Assembly: GCF_000003605.2 (NCBI RefSeq)
Contig: NW_003109092.1
Coordinates: forward strand, 310,547-337,202
Length of the DNA: 26,656 bases
Direction of reading: 5' to 3'
Origin: Saccoglossus kowalevskii
Taxonomy: Eukaryota; Hemichordata; Enteropneusta; Harrimaniidae
Shown: piece after piece, positions 10,489-21,208 of the stretch
How positions within the stretch are numbered: the first letter of the stretch is position 1
How the letters are laid out: each line of letters begins with the position of its first letter
Made by a program: the position numbers and the translations under genes
Notes under the pieces: model-generated
What the model was told of the DNA's origin: nothing
Database searches by the model: none
Seen by the model: the letters and a program-made list of their open reading frames with translations, nothing else

Positions 10489-12272
10489 ACGTCAGTACTG
10501 CTACAATTACGAGACAATCTGACTGTGATGCAATTACGTAAAAACTGTCACCATTACGTGGCAAGGCTAAGATGCAATTACATGAATACTGCCACCATTA
10601 TGTGACAAGGTTATGATGCAGTTTCGTAAATACTGTCACAATTACGTGACCAGGATATGATGCAATTACATGAATACCGCCACCATTACGTGACAAACCT
10701 ATGATGCAGTTACGTGAATACTGCCACATTACATGTCAAGGCTGGGTTCAATAACATTATTACTGCCACCATTACGTGACCAGGCTACGATGCAGTTACA
10801 TGAATGCCGCCACCATTACGTGACCAGGATATGATGCAAATACATGAATACCGCCACCATTACGTGAAAAACCTATGATGCAGTTACGTGAATACTGCCA
10901 CATTACATGACAAGGCTGGGTTCAAAAACATTAATACTGTCACCATTACATGACCTGGCTACGATGCAGTTACATGAATGCCGCCACCATTACGTGACCA
11001 GGATATGATGCAATTACGTGAATGCAGCCACCCTTACGTGACAAAACTATGGTGCAGTTACGTGAATACTGCCACATTACATGACAAGGCTGGGTTCAAT
11101 AACATTTACACTGCCACCATTACGTGACCAGGCTACGATGCAGTAACATGAATACCCCCACCATTACGTGACCAGGATATGATGCAGTTACGTGAATACC
11201 GTCACCATTACGTGACAAAACTATGATGCAGTTACGTGAATACTGCCACATTACATGACACGGCTGGGTTCAATAACATTAATACTGCCACCATTACGTG
11301 ACCAGGATATGATGCAATTGCGTGAATACCGCCACCATTACGTGACAAAACTATGATGCAGTTACGTAAATACTGCCACAACTAAGTGACCAGGCTATGA
11401 TGCAATTACGTAAATACTGCCAAAATTACATGCCTAGGCTATGGTGCAATTACATGAATATTGCCACCATTACGTGAACAGGCTACGATGCAGTTACATG
11501 AATACCGCCACCATTACGTGACCAGGATATGATGCAGTTACGTGAATACTGCCACATTACATGACAAGGCTGGGTTCAATAACATTAATACTGCCAACCA
11601 TTACGTGACCAGGCTACGACGCAGTTACATGAATACCGCCACCATTACGTGACCAGAATATGATGCAATTACGTGAATACCGCCACCATTAAGTGACAAA
11701 ACTATGATGCAATTACGTAAATACTGCCACAACTACGTCACCAGGCTATGATGCAATTACGTAAATACTGCCAAAATTATATGCCTAGGCTATGGTGCAA
11801 TTACATGAATATTGCCACCATTACGTGAACAGGCTATGATGTAATTACGTAAATACTACCACCATAACGTGACAAGGCTGGGTTCAATTACATTAATACT
11901 GCCACTATTACGTGACCAGGCTACTATTCAGTTACATGAATACTGCCACAACTGCGTGACCAGGCTATGTACAATAAAGGGAATGCTGCTACCACTACGT
12001 GACCAGGCTGTGATTACTGTCGCCACTGCGTAACCAGGCTGTAGTGCAATTATGTGAATACTAGGACAACTACATAACCAAGCTATGATGCAATTACGTA
12101 AAAACTGCTACCACTACGTGACCAGGCTGTGGTGAAATTACGTGAATAACGCGACCACTACGTGACCATGCTATGATGCAATTACGTAAATACTGCAACC
12201 ACTACGTGACCAGTCTATGGTGCATTTACGGGAATACTGCCACCATGTCGTGGCTATGATATGACGTCAGTA
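10489..12272. repeat. Satellite array: 44-bp monomer, 174-bp higher-order unit
   Basis: About 40 diverged monomers with the pattern CCACCATTACGTGACC-AGGCTATGATGCA-ATTACGTGAATACTG. Each monomer holds two related halves of about 22 bp, each centred on TTACGTGA or TTACGTAA. A variant monomer containing GGCTGGGTTCAA begins at 10740, 10914, 11088, 11262, 11568 and 11876: spacings of 174, 174, 174, 306 and 308, which are about 4, 4, 4, 7 and 7 monomers. The array becomes irregular after 11.9 kb. The 9-mer ACGTCAGTA occurs at both edges (10489-10497 and 12264-12272). Confidence 0.92.
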
Positions 12273-12984
12273 AAGCACATACTCTCTCGAGGCGATAGTG
12301 TGACATTGATATGAAATATGGTATTACTTATCAGAAAGTATACAGCTAAACTACGTGCCAGTTGAAGTTTCTAAACATGGGGTTAGCAGCATTGCATTTA
12401 GTATGCCATTGTAATAAAACACAATATACGTTATTTTGTCTGACTTTGTTATTAAATCAATATTTTCATCATTACTGCTACGTATAATTGCAAAGTGTGT
12501 TTAGATATGTTAACAACACCTTGTGAATCTAGTAAGTGAGTAAATTCAGTGTTTCCATGCGTTGAAAACAGATATTTGAATGTGTCCAAGCATACATATT
12601 TTCAATTTGATAAATCTGAACTAAAGTTATAGTCAAACAAATATCAGCTCGTCCTCAACGTGTCCCTAGTTTAGTTATGTATAATACTAGGCGTCTCCTG
12701 TAAATGATAGCACACATTAAATTAAATTTCTATTCCAGAAGTGATGAGTTATAATCGATAATTAAATGTGGTTCATAATTGACAAGCATCGATAATAATT
12801 GTGATGAGTCATGATCGATAATAACATATGTTTGGAAATAATAACTAAGCAGTGGAAGTTTGGGCATTAATATATTTTAATTTGAACTGTCTGTTGAGGA
12901 ACCTTTCCATTGATGTCGGATATCAGAAGAGAGAGAAAAATTCGTGTCAAGCGAGTGCATGTAATTAAATAATAATTAAATACA
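12273..12984. other. Non-coding stretch between satellite and LINE
   Basis: Contains two similar pieces near 12740-12830 (GTGATGAGTTATAATCGATA and GTGATGAGTCATGATCGATA, about 58 bases apart), an isolated duplication. Nothing else seen. Confidence 0.5.
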
Positions 12985-13595
12985 TTAAATAATTTATTTA
13001 TTTCCCTTTGCTTCCTCCGATAGAGGTATGAGAGAACTAAATAATACATTACATAATACAAACGAAAAAAGCATGTACATGGAAGCGTCACATGAAATAA
13101 ATTTATAAATTAGAAGAAATGCATAATAAGGCACCAGCCCAAAATTACAAAAAGCAAGTAAATAAATAAATATACATGGCACTGAATCGGTGGTCAGAAA
13201 TGACCTGGCTGAATTAAAAACCGCTTCATTATATCTTTACAGAATCTAGAAAGATTTAACAACTCCAATTCATTAGATGTGTTAAATAGCCGATACATTT
13301 TTAAAGTATTAGGTCTAATTCTATGATATGATTTCAAAAATCTCTCCCGTTCTTTACTCAGGGCCAGACACTCAAAGATATAGTGAAATTCATCACCAAG
13401 GTGGTTACCTTGGCATAAGGTACAAATTCTATCATGAACGGCCTTATTTTGATAGCGACCTGTGACAATGGGCAAATTGTGGTTCCCACATCTAAATTTA
13501 CATAATTGAATACGATGTACTGGATCGAGTATCAGAATGTAATCTGACACAGATAATGACTTTTTGATTATTCTACTACTTTGAATGCGAAAACC
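12985..13595 (-). mobile_element. LINE retrotransposon 3' end (reverse transcriptase C-terminus and 3' UTR)
   Basis: The frame stays open from 13595 to the stop at 13196-13194. It reads LCKFRCGNHNLPI, then RICTLCQGNHLGDEFHYIFE followed by C, the zinc-knuckle-like C-terminal segment of many non-LTR retrotransposon polyproteins. An untranslated tail follows and ends in AAATAAATAAATT-type simple sequence near 12985, as expected for a LINE 3' end. The reverse transcriptase and endonuclease are absent, so this is a typical 5'-truncated dead copy. Exact clade not determined. Confidence 0.8.
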
Positions 13596-13599
13596 TTAT

Positions 13600-13745
13600 T
13601 TGGAAATGACCGCGCGAGATCTCGCTGAGAGCGAGATAGCCACGAGACTTTTTTTGTTTTTTGCCCACGACCCCAAAATAGTGTTCCATTCTTTACCGTT
13701 AACTCGTTCCCTGTTACATTATAAAACGGGGTGGGGGGGGGGGGG
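13600..13745. other. Palindromic patch and G13 homopolymer
   Basis: Next to the LINE remnant is GCGAGATCTCGC overlapping CTCGCTGAGAGCGAG (about 13611-13635), two small fold-backs. A run of 13 G is at 13733-13745. No gene recognised. Confidence 0.5.
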
Positions 13746-14417
13746 CTGACACAATTGGTTGAAAAAATCGCCTATTCAATGAAACTATGCGAACATCTTT
13801 TCCGATAGCCAACACTCTTCTAAATTGTCCGCTTACAACAGTTTGAGACACGTTTTTGATCAGGGTCCAGCAGAAAACTTGTTTCTTTAACTTCATTAAA
13901 GCAAGTTACGAGTTTCTAGTACTGTTGCTCAAAATGTTGCATAATACTTTTAATAACTTTTACCAGTGATAATTACCCAATTAATATGTATTTCGAAAAA
14001 TCACTGTGTATGTGTACATGCGCTATTTAAAATAGATCAATTTTGAACGCAATAAAATCACTCGTAGAACTAACTCCTACAAGAAACGAGTAGCACCAAC
14101 TTGACTGTCGGCTGAATTGTTTTGTAAGAGACACAATTTTAGGGCCTGTATACTCCTATGTAAGTTTTGTTGAGTATTATTCTGAAAATAAATTGCTGAA
14201 ATGAGTTCATCTATTCGTGAAAGGGACGTTATTGCTTAAATCATGACTGCGTTCTCGTCGCTGTCTCAGGGTGTCCCAAGTGACGTGGCAGTAGTGACCC
14301 GTGGCAACGAAAGGGTTCCCCGAGGAAGTAGATTACACGAACCGTGACGTAATCCGGGGAACTAGTATCACGTGATCGTATTGGTTCGTTGCTATGCAAG
14401 CAAAACTCATGTAAAAT

Positions 14418-14448
14418 CACAGTCCTTCCACAACTTGGAGGGACTGTG
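14418..14448. other. 13-bp stem-loop
   Basis: CACAGTCCTTCCA pairs with TGGAGGGACTGTG (one G.T pair) around a 5-base loop. At 31 bases it is too short for a microRNA precursor. An AT-rich stretch follows. Possibly a transposon terminus; not assigned. Confidence 0.45.
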
Positions 14449-14579
14449 GTAAAATATATAAAATTAATTTTAAAACACACCCAGTAACATTTTATGTTTG
14501 AGAACATTACACCTTTTTATCTATTCATTCCGTCGTTCGCTATCTTTATGCTATCGTTCGTCGTTATCTTTTTCCCAAA

Positions 14580-14740
14580 CTCCCCGGCACTGCGCATGCG
14601 AGCAGGGCGGTAAAACCCGTTCCGAGACGCCACCAGTTGTGATGTCACATAGCAGTCGAACAAAAACTGGGCAGGCTTGAGGCTCCCCGCGGCACCCCGG
14701 AGTGACGACGCGAACGCACTCCGTGAAATCAAGAGAACGG
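14580..14740. promoter_or_regulatory. CpG-rich patch with NRF-1-like palindrome
   Basis: A local G+C and CpG peak in AT-rich surroundings, including CTGCGCATGCGAG (an NRF-1-like site), GATGTCACAT and ACTCCGTG. It could be a small CpG-island promoter or old transposon DNA. No gene starts here that I can recognise. Confidence 0.25.
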
Positions 14741-14756
14741 AACACTATTTAGAGGG

Positions 14757-14908
14757 GGCAAGCATTGGCGGATTTAGAGGGGGCCGAGGGGGCCGTGGCC
14801 CCCTATCTTTAACAACCAGCAGGGCCTCGCGCCATCGGCGCTCGCAAACTTGGTTTTCGGCCAACTTATGGCCCCCTATTCCAGAATCCTAGATCCGCTC
14901 CTGGCAAG
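14757..14908. mobile_element. Short GC-rich MITE-like element
   Basis: Approximate terminal inverted repeats: left GGCGGATTTAGAGGGGGCC, right reverse-complements to GAGCGGATCTAGGATTC and then AGGGGGCC. The direct repeat GGCAAG at 14757-14762 and 14903-14908 may be the target duplication. The middle holds a GGGGGCCGTGGCCCCC fold-back. Open frames here are by-products of base composition. Confidence 0.5.
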
Positions 14909-16679
14909 TCTCATAACTTACTCGCCCTCACCGAGATTTCGGCGGCCATTTACGAACAAGTTGTACCTGCATATGATTGTATTTTACTTATCATATACAT
15001 GTATACTACAACACAGTATGTTCAGTGCATTATTATTAATTTATCCTTACACACTAAACCAGCAATGACCTGACGAAAAGTACATGTAGTGTGCATGTAT
15101 ATATTTCAATTATGTATATTTTGTATAAATAACATTCGATTGTTGTTTTCAAGTAATGAACTGTATTGATACTATTTTGGCCAACATTCCAGTGTCAGTA
15201 CATTTATTACATTATTGATATACCAACATTAATATGGAAATGTTGTACTTCCTGGTTTTCAGTTGCTCCTTTCAACAAAATAAACACGTTATTCTTTCAC
15301 TGAGCCAATAGCATCACACAAAATCAATATTTTAATATATTGCCCGTAAAAATTCATTTGTGTGTGAAGAACACGTAGTAAACGACTGGCATTTAAATAT
15401 ACTGGAATACATGATCAAATCGAATAAGAGCACAATATCGACCTCTAGGCATACATCACTCTGTATACAATATTTCTATAAACTTCATTTTCGATGAACA
15501 ATTGTTAAAATCGTTAAAAATGGAAATGTATATTAGGTTACGATTCTACTTATTTCCGTTAAGAACAACACATATCTATAACGTTATCATTTTGCCTAGC
15601 AAAACACGTGTGTGTGTATAAAGCACGTGAGAATACCTACAGACTCCAAGCATAAATTAACATAATTTTAATTTAGCTAAAGTGTCAACTATCTCATTGT
15701 GGGAATATACATTCTGTTAAATTAGCTACATCTTGAATTAGCGAAATTACAGATTAGCTAAATTAGCTTAAATAACCTGTAATATAAAGACATATTTCAC
15801 AGTATGATTCCTTCCTTCGGTCGATTATGAAGTAAAAAATAGTTTAAAACTATGGCACTGTAAAATTGCCAACATTAATACAATGTACATCGATTTTTCT
15901 TTTAATTTTAAAATTCAGTTTGAGCTTTAGATTTTACGATATTTATATGCTATTTCTTAATCCGATTTTTCGAGCTGTGTATTCGAACCTGTAATCCGCT
16001 CATGAAAATACGACACGTGACGCAATGTCATTTAAAAATAACGGCAAAAAGAAGCTTAAACCTTTGATTTCATATTCAGCCAATATAAAAAAAAACGCAT
16101 TTAGTATTTATGCTATAATGGTATATCTAAATTAACTTGAGATTAAATAAATCGTTTAATCTGCTTCCCCTGTGACGTACCTAAATCTTTACATTGAATT
16201 TGACTGTAATTGTCGGCTATCTGTCAGAATGTATGACCAAAGAAATTATTTCAACGTTGCGACCATCATTGCATATCTTTGCCGATGTTTCTATTCTGTC
16301 TAATCTATGGGGTATACATTCACTGATTTGAAAGGTAAATGTATATAGGTATACTGTTCAGTACGTACGTTCTTGTAAGTGGTTTTCCGTTCACTGCGAG
16401 ATTTCGCATAATGCGTGTAAGGAGCGGTCCGAACGTTCGCTGCAAAAATCCAAATGATTTTATTTTGAGCTTCAATTTCTTTCTATTTTATAGTTCAATG
16501 TCGAATTGCAGAGCTTCCAGAGGGACACATGGCGTTGAGATACACTACTACAAAATTGACCATCATTAAATGTGTATAGCACATTATTAGGCGAGGAAAT
16601 GCGAAGTTTTCATGTCACTACGACGCTATGACTTTTGTTTTCTTTGCAGTTAGTGCGTCTGTATGTGTGTCTGTTCCAC
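14909..16679. other. Non-coding AT-rich stretch
   Basis: Only short unconvincing open frames. TTAGCTAA/AATTAGCT words cluster at 15670-15775. No conserved protein or RNA recognised. Confidence 0.5.
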
Positions 16680-17510
16680 AGATATCAAAAGCACCACTAA
16701 TTAGATTTCGATGAAACTTAGATACTCTTGGCTAATGTGCAGATTTGATTAGTTTTTGGTTGAAATTCGTGCATATTAATTACAAATTTGCATGATAATC
16801 GACCAATTTTTAGCTGCGCTATGATTATTCTACTGATATTTAAATAACCGCTTCATGGATTTTGATGAAACTTGGTACATGCTCTACTGGGGCAATGCGC
16901 AGACCTGGTTAGTTTGAAGTAAAAATCCATGCATAGTAAATTTTCGGCTTTTCCACTGATATTTCAAGTACTAATCATCACATTTTAATGAAACTTGGTA
17001 CATAGATGTCATAGGACAATTCACGGACCAGATTTGTGCATACTAATCACCTAATTTGCATAATACTTAGTCAATTTTCGGTTTTTCCCACTGATATCTC
17101 AAGTACTAATCATCACATTTCAATGAAATTGGTACATAGATGTCATAGGACAATTCACGGACCAGATTTGTGCATACTAATCACCTAATTTGCATAATAC
17201 TTAGTCAATTTTCGGCTTTTCCCACTGATATCTCAAGTCCTAATCATCACATTTCAATGAACTTGGTACATAGATGTCATAGGACAATGCACAGACCCTA
17301 TAGGTTTTGGGTTAATATCCGTGCATATTAATTACTTAATTTTCATAATGACTAATTTTTTAGTAAATAAATTCTCTAGGACAATACACAAACCTGATTA
17401 GTTTTAGTTTAAAATCTTTGCATATTAATTACCTAATTTGTATAATCGGGTTAACATCTGCCCATATTAATGACGCAATTTGCATAATAATGAAACTAGG
17501 TACGTAGATG
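16680..17510. repeat. 134-bp tandem repeat with degenerate flanks
   Basis: Core copies begin with TTTTCGG at 16941, 17075 and 17209, exactly 134 bp apart and nearly identical over CACTGATATCTCAAGTACTA, GAAACTTGGTACATAGATGT and CACCTAATTTGCATAATACT. Older, diverged partial units with the same GATGAAACTTGGTACAT and TTAATTACCTAATTTGCATA words extend the array to both sides. Confidence 0.9.
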
Positions 17511-18655
17511 GTCTGTGACATAAACTTCAATAATGTGGATCACATTGTTTACACACTGTGCATGTCAAATAGCAGACAAATATTAATTGGCAGGTTCTTG
17601 TTTGAAAGGATGATCTTAAAATTTGAATTAATTAGATCTCCAGTATTATCAGTACACGGGAGTTCTTTCTAAACTTTCTTTGATTGCATTCGACGCATAA
17701 CGGGGGATCTAACAGTGAACGGGAAATGGGCTATTAAATTGCATAGTAACATACATCGATAGATTATGCGAGGGGAAATCGAATCACTTTTATTTATTTA
17801 TAAGTTACAAAATTGTGAAATATTCAAATTAAAACGAGTCCGATAATTAGAGTATACCAGCCTTTTTTTATCGGACCATCTCTTGAAATCACCAGTGTTA
17901 TGCTCTCGTAATTGGAACGGCTTATCTTTTAATATACTTTTCCCCATAGAATCCCATGTACTAACTCCGCAATCAGCGCAAGGTTTATCTAATAAAGTTG
18001 GTCCGTGGCCTCAATTTGTATTCTTCTACAGCAGTACGCAAATATATTCACAGTATCAGCAGTTTCGAAAGTGTTGCATGAAACTGCCTGTATAAGTCTC
18101 AATACAGATTAGTGTATGGCGGATATGTATCTTATGATTAACTTTTCATCGGGTTCCACGGAATAGTACTGCTTAGATTTCATTTATCGCAATTTGTTTT
18201 CATCTCAATACATCAGTAATATTATATGTTCTCAATGGTTAGTAATAACATTTAGTTGTGTTGTGAAATTAGTTGGCGGGAGAAATTTAATCAGCTTCTG
18301 AAAAAGTCTATCAAGATACAAAAATCACATTGCGAATCATTTATAATAAGTCTCCTATTTCAAAGCAACACAGTTGCGTAATGAAATTACCATGCTCTAA
18401 TGTATTATATGGATTGTATGACATCGATTATATTTTAACAATCGAAGTGAAATTTTATGTTAATTTAATATTTTTATATTTTAATAACTGGTTGTTGAAA
18501 GAAGTTTAATTTCTATGTATCAATTATAGAATTAATTTCATCTCCGGGAAAGGCATGATGATGAGTACCACGTAAAATTGTACTCTGTTTAAGCGTGGCA
18601 GTCTATAATTGTCACTATGTCGTACAGCAGTTTTTCGGTATTTTAACATATACCG
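17511..18655. other. Non-coding stretch
   Basis: AT-rich. The 70-codon open frame near 17.9 kb has no family resemblance and no splice context. Nothing further seen. Confidence 0.5.
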
Positions 18656-18725
18656 TATGATATGATATGATATGATATGATATGATATGATATGATATGA
18701 TATGATATGATATGATATGATATGA
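18656..18725. repeat. (TATGA)14 microsatellite
   Basis: 70 bases of perfect 5-base repeat. It ends exactly where the truncated family A element begins. Confidence 0.98.
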
Positions 18726-18726
18726 C

Positions 18727-18826
18727 AAGCGTCTACCCATGAGCCTTTGCGTGTTTAGCGTGTGTTGTTATCGTCGCTTGGGACTCAATTCCCGCGCGTG
18801 CGCATGTGACGATCCTTCCGCTTTAA
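18727..18826 (-). mobile_element. TTAA-type MITE-like element, family A, copy 3, truncated at a microsatellite
   Basis: About 100 bp matching the family in reverse orientation, from ACAAGCGTCTACCCATGAGC to CCGCTTTAA. The other roughly 65 bp, including one terminal repeat, are missing, and the break abuts the (TATGA)14 run directly. Confidence 0.75.
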
Positions 18827-19774
18827 CGACAAAAAGGTGTTAGACATGGTACTGTTTGTCAGAAGGCCTTAAAATAGTTTTAAAATGTTCACGTTAAATA
18901 TAACAGACGGTGTGTTATGACCGTGCAGTGTTACAACGAATTTACGTCATTTTAGCGTTGTATGCGTTATTGCAAATGTACGGTGTGGTAAAAATATTGA
19001 CACAGGGGGTATCGGTTACACAGCGAAACATTTAGACCAGTAAACAATATTTGGCACCAGAAAATTGTATTACCTCTCCAAGAAATCAATACCTCACATG
19101 ATAGATATATATGTGCAAATATGTGACGAAATGTTACACCTAAATCAAATCTTGTCATAATTCGTTATTGCTCAATTTACGGGAAAAATGATTTCTAACA
19201 ATCGTCGTTAACTTAATTTAACATCAAAGAATATCTCTGTCGTTGGCATGGATATCATTATATGAAATTTAATTACTTGACAGTATTGGCAAAACGACGG
19301 ATACGAGTTAGAGTGAATTGTACAAAATTTATAAATTCCTGGCAACGCAGTCAAAAAATCGTGTTTTTTTCTTAATTGTGAAAATATTCATTTTGTTATG
19401 TCATTAAGTAATATCCTTTCAAATAAACAACGTATGCCCCAGATTGTGTGACGTGTCGATTAATAGAATTAATCATGTTACGTAATCGCATTTTCTTTTT
19501 AGCTTCCAATTACTATACGTACAATATACGTCGAAGAATATTGAATTGGCTTCACACGGGAGCGCTTATTAGAATCTCTAGTTAATTTCGATGACTGTCA
19601 ACATCTTGAGTAAAGGATAATGTGACTGTACATATTAATTTGACAGGTATACGTGCCTTTTCTGCATTAGTTCGGGCATGTCAACTAAGGTATTCAGTGT
19701 GAATGTAGAAGCTGACTTATATAAGGCAATCAATGTAATTTTCGGGAAACATATCATACGGTGCAAAGACGTGG
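18827..19774. other. Non-coding stretch between two MITE-like elements
   Basis: No recognisable exon on either strand; searched in particular for receptor exon 2 motifs on the minus strand without success. Confidence 0.5.
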
Positions 19775-19907
19775 TTAAAGAGCGGCAGTCGTCGTGTCGC
19801 GTCCTGTTCGATATGAGACTCATAGCGACGTATACAACGCGTGTAAAATACATTGTTTATTTACATGAAATTCGAACACGCGCTGCGCGACGACCATCGC
19901 GCTTTAA
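19775..19907. mobile_element. TTAA-flanked MITE-like element, family B
   Basis: 133 bp with TTAA at both ends. Terminal inverted repeats of 27 bp share 20 positions: left begins TTAAAGAGCGGCAGTCGTCG, right reverse-complements to TTAAAGCGCGATGGTCGTCG. The ends resemble family A (TTAAAG...GTCGTC) but the interior differs. Confidence 0.65.
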
Positions 19908-20193
19908 AGTATTAACAACATATTCTTCGATAACATCATAACCATTGTTAAATATACCCGTATTTGGTTGTTCAAAAAAAAAAAAAAAAATTGTCATCTA
20001 ATGTCACAGCGATTCATAGCACCAAATAATTATTTATGTGGGATAAAACACGCATTCAACACTCCAAAATCGACCGACTCCAACATTAAAACATCATGAC
20101 ACAGTTTTCTCCATTAAAGCTCACAATCGTCGCATCCAGGGCTAAAATTTCATATCAACAATGTTTTTTATGCGCCTTGTATACGACTAATAT

Positions 20194-20353
20194 TTAAAGC
20201 GTGGGAGTCGTCACGCATGCGTCAGATGGTCATAGCGTGTCATTGTTTACAAACAAACGTCTACCCATGAGCCTTTGCGTTTTTAGCGTGTGTTGTTATC
20301 GTCGCTTGGGACTCAATTCCCGCGCGTGCGCAGGTGACGACCCTCCCGCTTCA
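20194..20353 (-). mobile_element. TTAA-type MITE-like element, family A, copy 4
   Basis: About 160 bp, inverted relative to copies 1 and 2. Begins TTAAAGCGTGGGAGTCGTCA and ends GTGACGACCCTCCCGCTT; the final TTAA has decayed to TTCA. The open frames across this stretch come from the element and are not a gene. Confidence 0.8.
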
Positions 20354-21208
20354 GAAACTACTCGGCATGACAGCGCATGTTGGAGGCTGGAGTTGCACCA
20401 GAGAACTAAGAAACACCATTGTTTGTGTTGCTTAAAATTTGTCTGCATTGTATATATAGAAGTTTGGTTACAAAATTTCTCAATTAACTTCCCAATATTG
20501 GTTAATACTGCGAAGCCAACAACGCCGGTGGATAATTACAATCGTTAACGTATTGTTAGTTGTAAAGCGCTTATGGGCACGTCTCAACTGATTTATTGTA
20601 TTCGATATGGGTATCCCTGTAGTCTACCATCAATTGATTAGGTCATACTAATTACCTACTTTGTCTAAACCGAAGTACACACTCTGGTCGTCAAATACCC
20701 TTTGCCAATTTAGTTCAATGATATTCAATTCATTACATATGTCAAGATTTTGTTATGTGACATTTCCATGACTAGTGCTATACGTATAACTCATCTCTAT
20801 CTGATAACCATAGACTTCATTTTTTTTTTAATTTCATGTTTTTATTGTTATTTTTCTTTATTTGTTCTTGGTTTTACTCGCCGTTATTCAGCTTTTCATC
20901 TATCGTAAAAGGCAAGTAAAACCAAAAATTAATAAAAATAAGCAAAATATTTAATAAAATATTAAAATAATTGTTTTGTTTTTTTTCAATTTGTCACGTT
21001 AACATGACAGTTGAAAAGGTTGTAATATATATATGCATCGCTTTAAAAAAAATAGTTTGTTGGGTAAATGAATAGTTCCAAACATTAAGGGAATTTCCTT
21101 AATTAGTTTCGAGAAGTCATTATAATTCATCAGCACGGATCATGACTGGAGAACGAAATAATGACGAATAATACATAACCGAATGCATAATATGACAAAT
21201 GTACTTAC
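20354..21208 (-). other. DNA immediately downstream of exon 1b
   Basis: This is where a second receptor gene's exon 2 would be expected if spacing matched the first gene. I see none of the GDFSW, YADDED or LHDAV coding patterns. AT-rich, with A/T runs at 20820-20990. Confidence 0.55.

Noticed and set aside
10082-10564. 160-codon minus-strand open frame
   Set aside because: Its first codon is TTG, part of it is satellite sequence, and the rest shows no family resemblance or splice context.
10489-12272. CRISPR-like array
   Set aside because: There are no unique spacers between constant repeats; all of each unit is related to the others. It is a satellite.
14498-15068. Several overlapping 60-72-codon frames on both strands
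   Set aside because: They fall in the CpG-rich patch and the GC-rich MITE-like element, where stop codons are rare by composition.
15970-16000. tRNA-like B box (GGTTCGAATAC on the minus strand)
   Set aside because: No A box and no cloverleaf can be drawn around it.
19678-19941. 87-codon plus-strand frame
   Set aside because: Half of it is the family B MITE-like element, and no protein family is recognisable.
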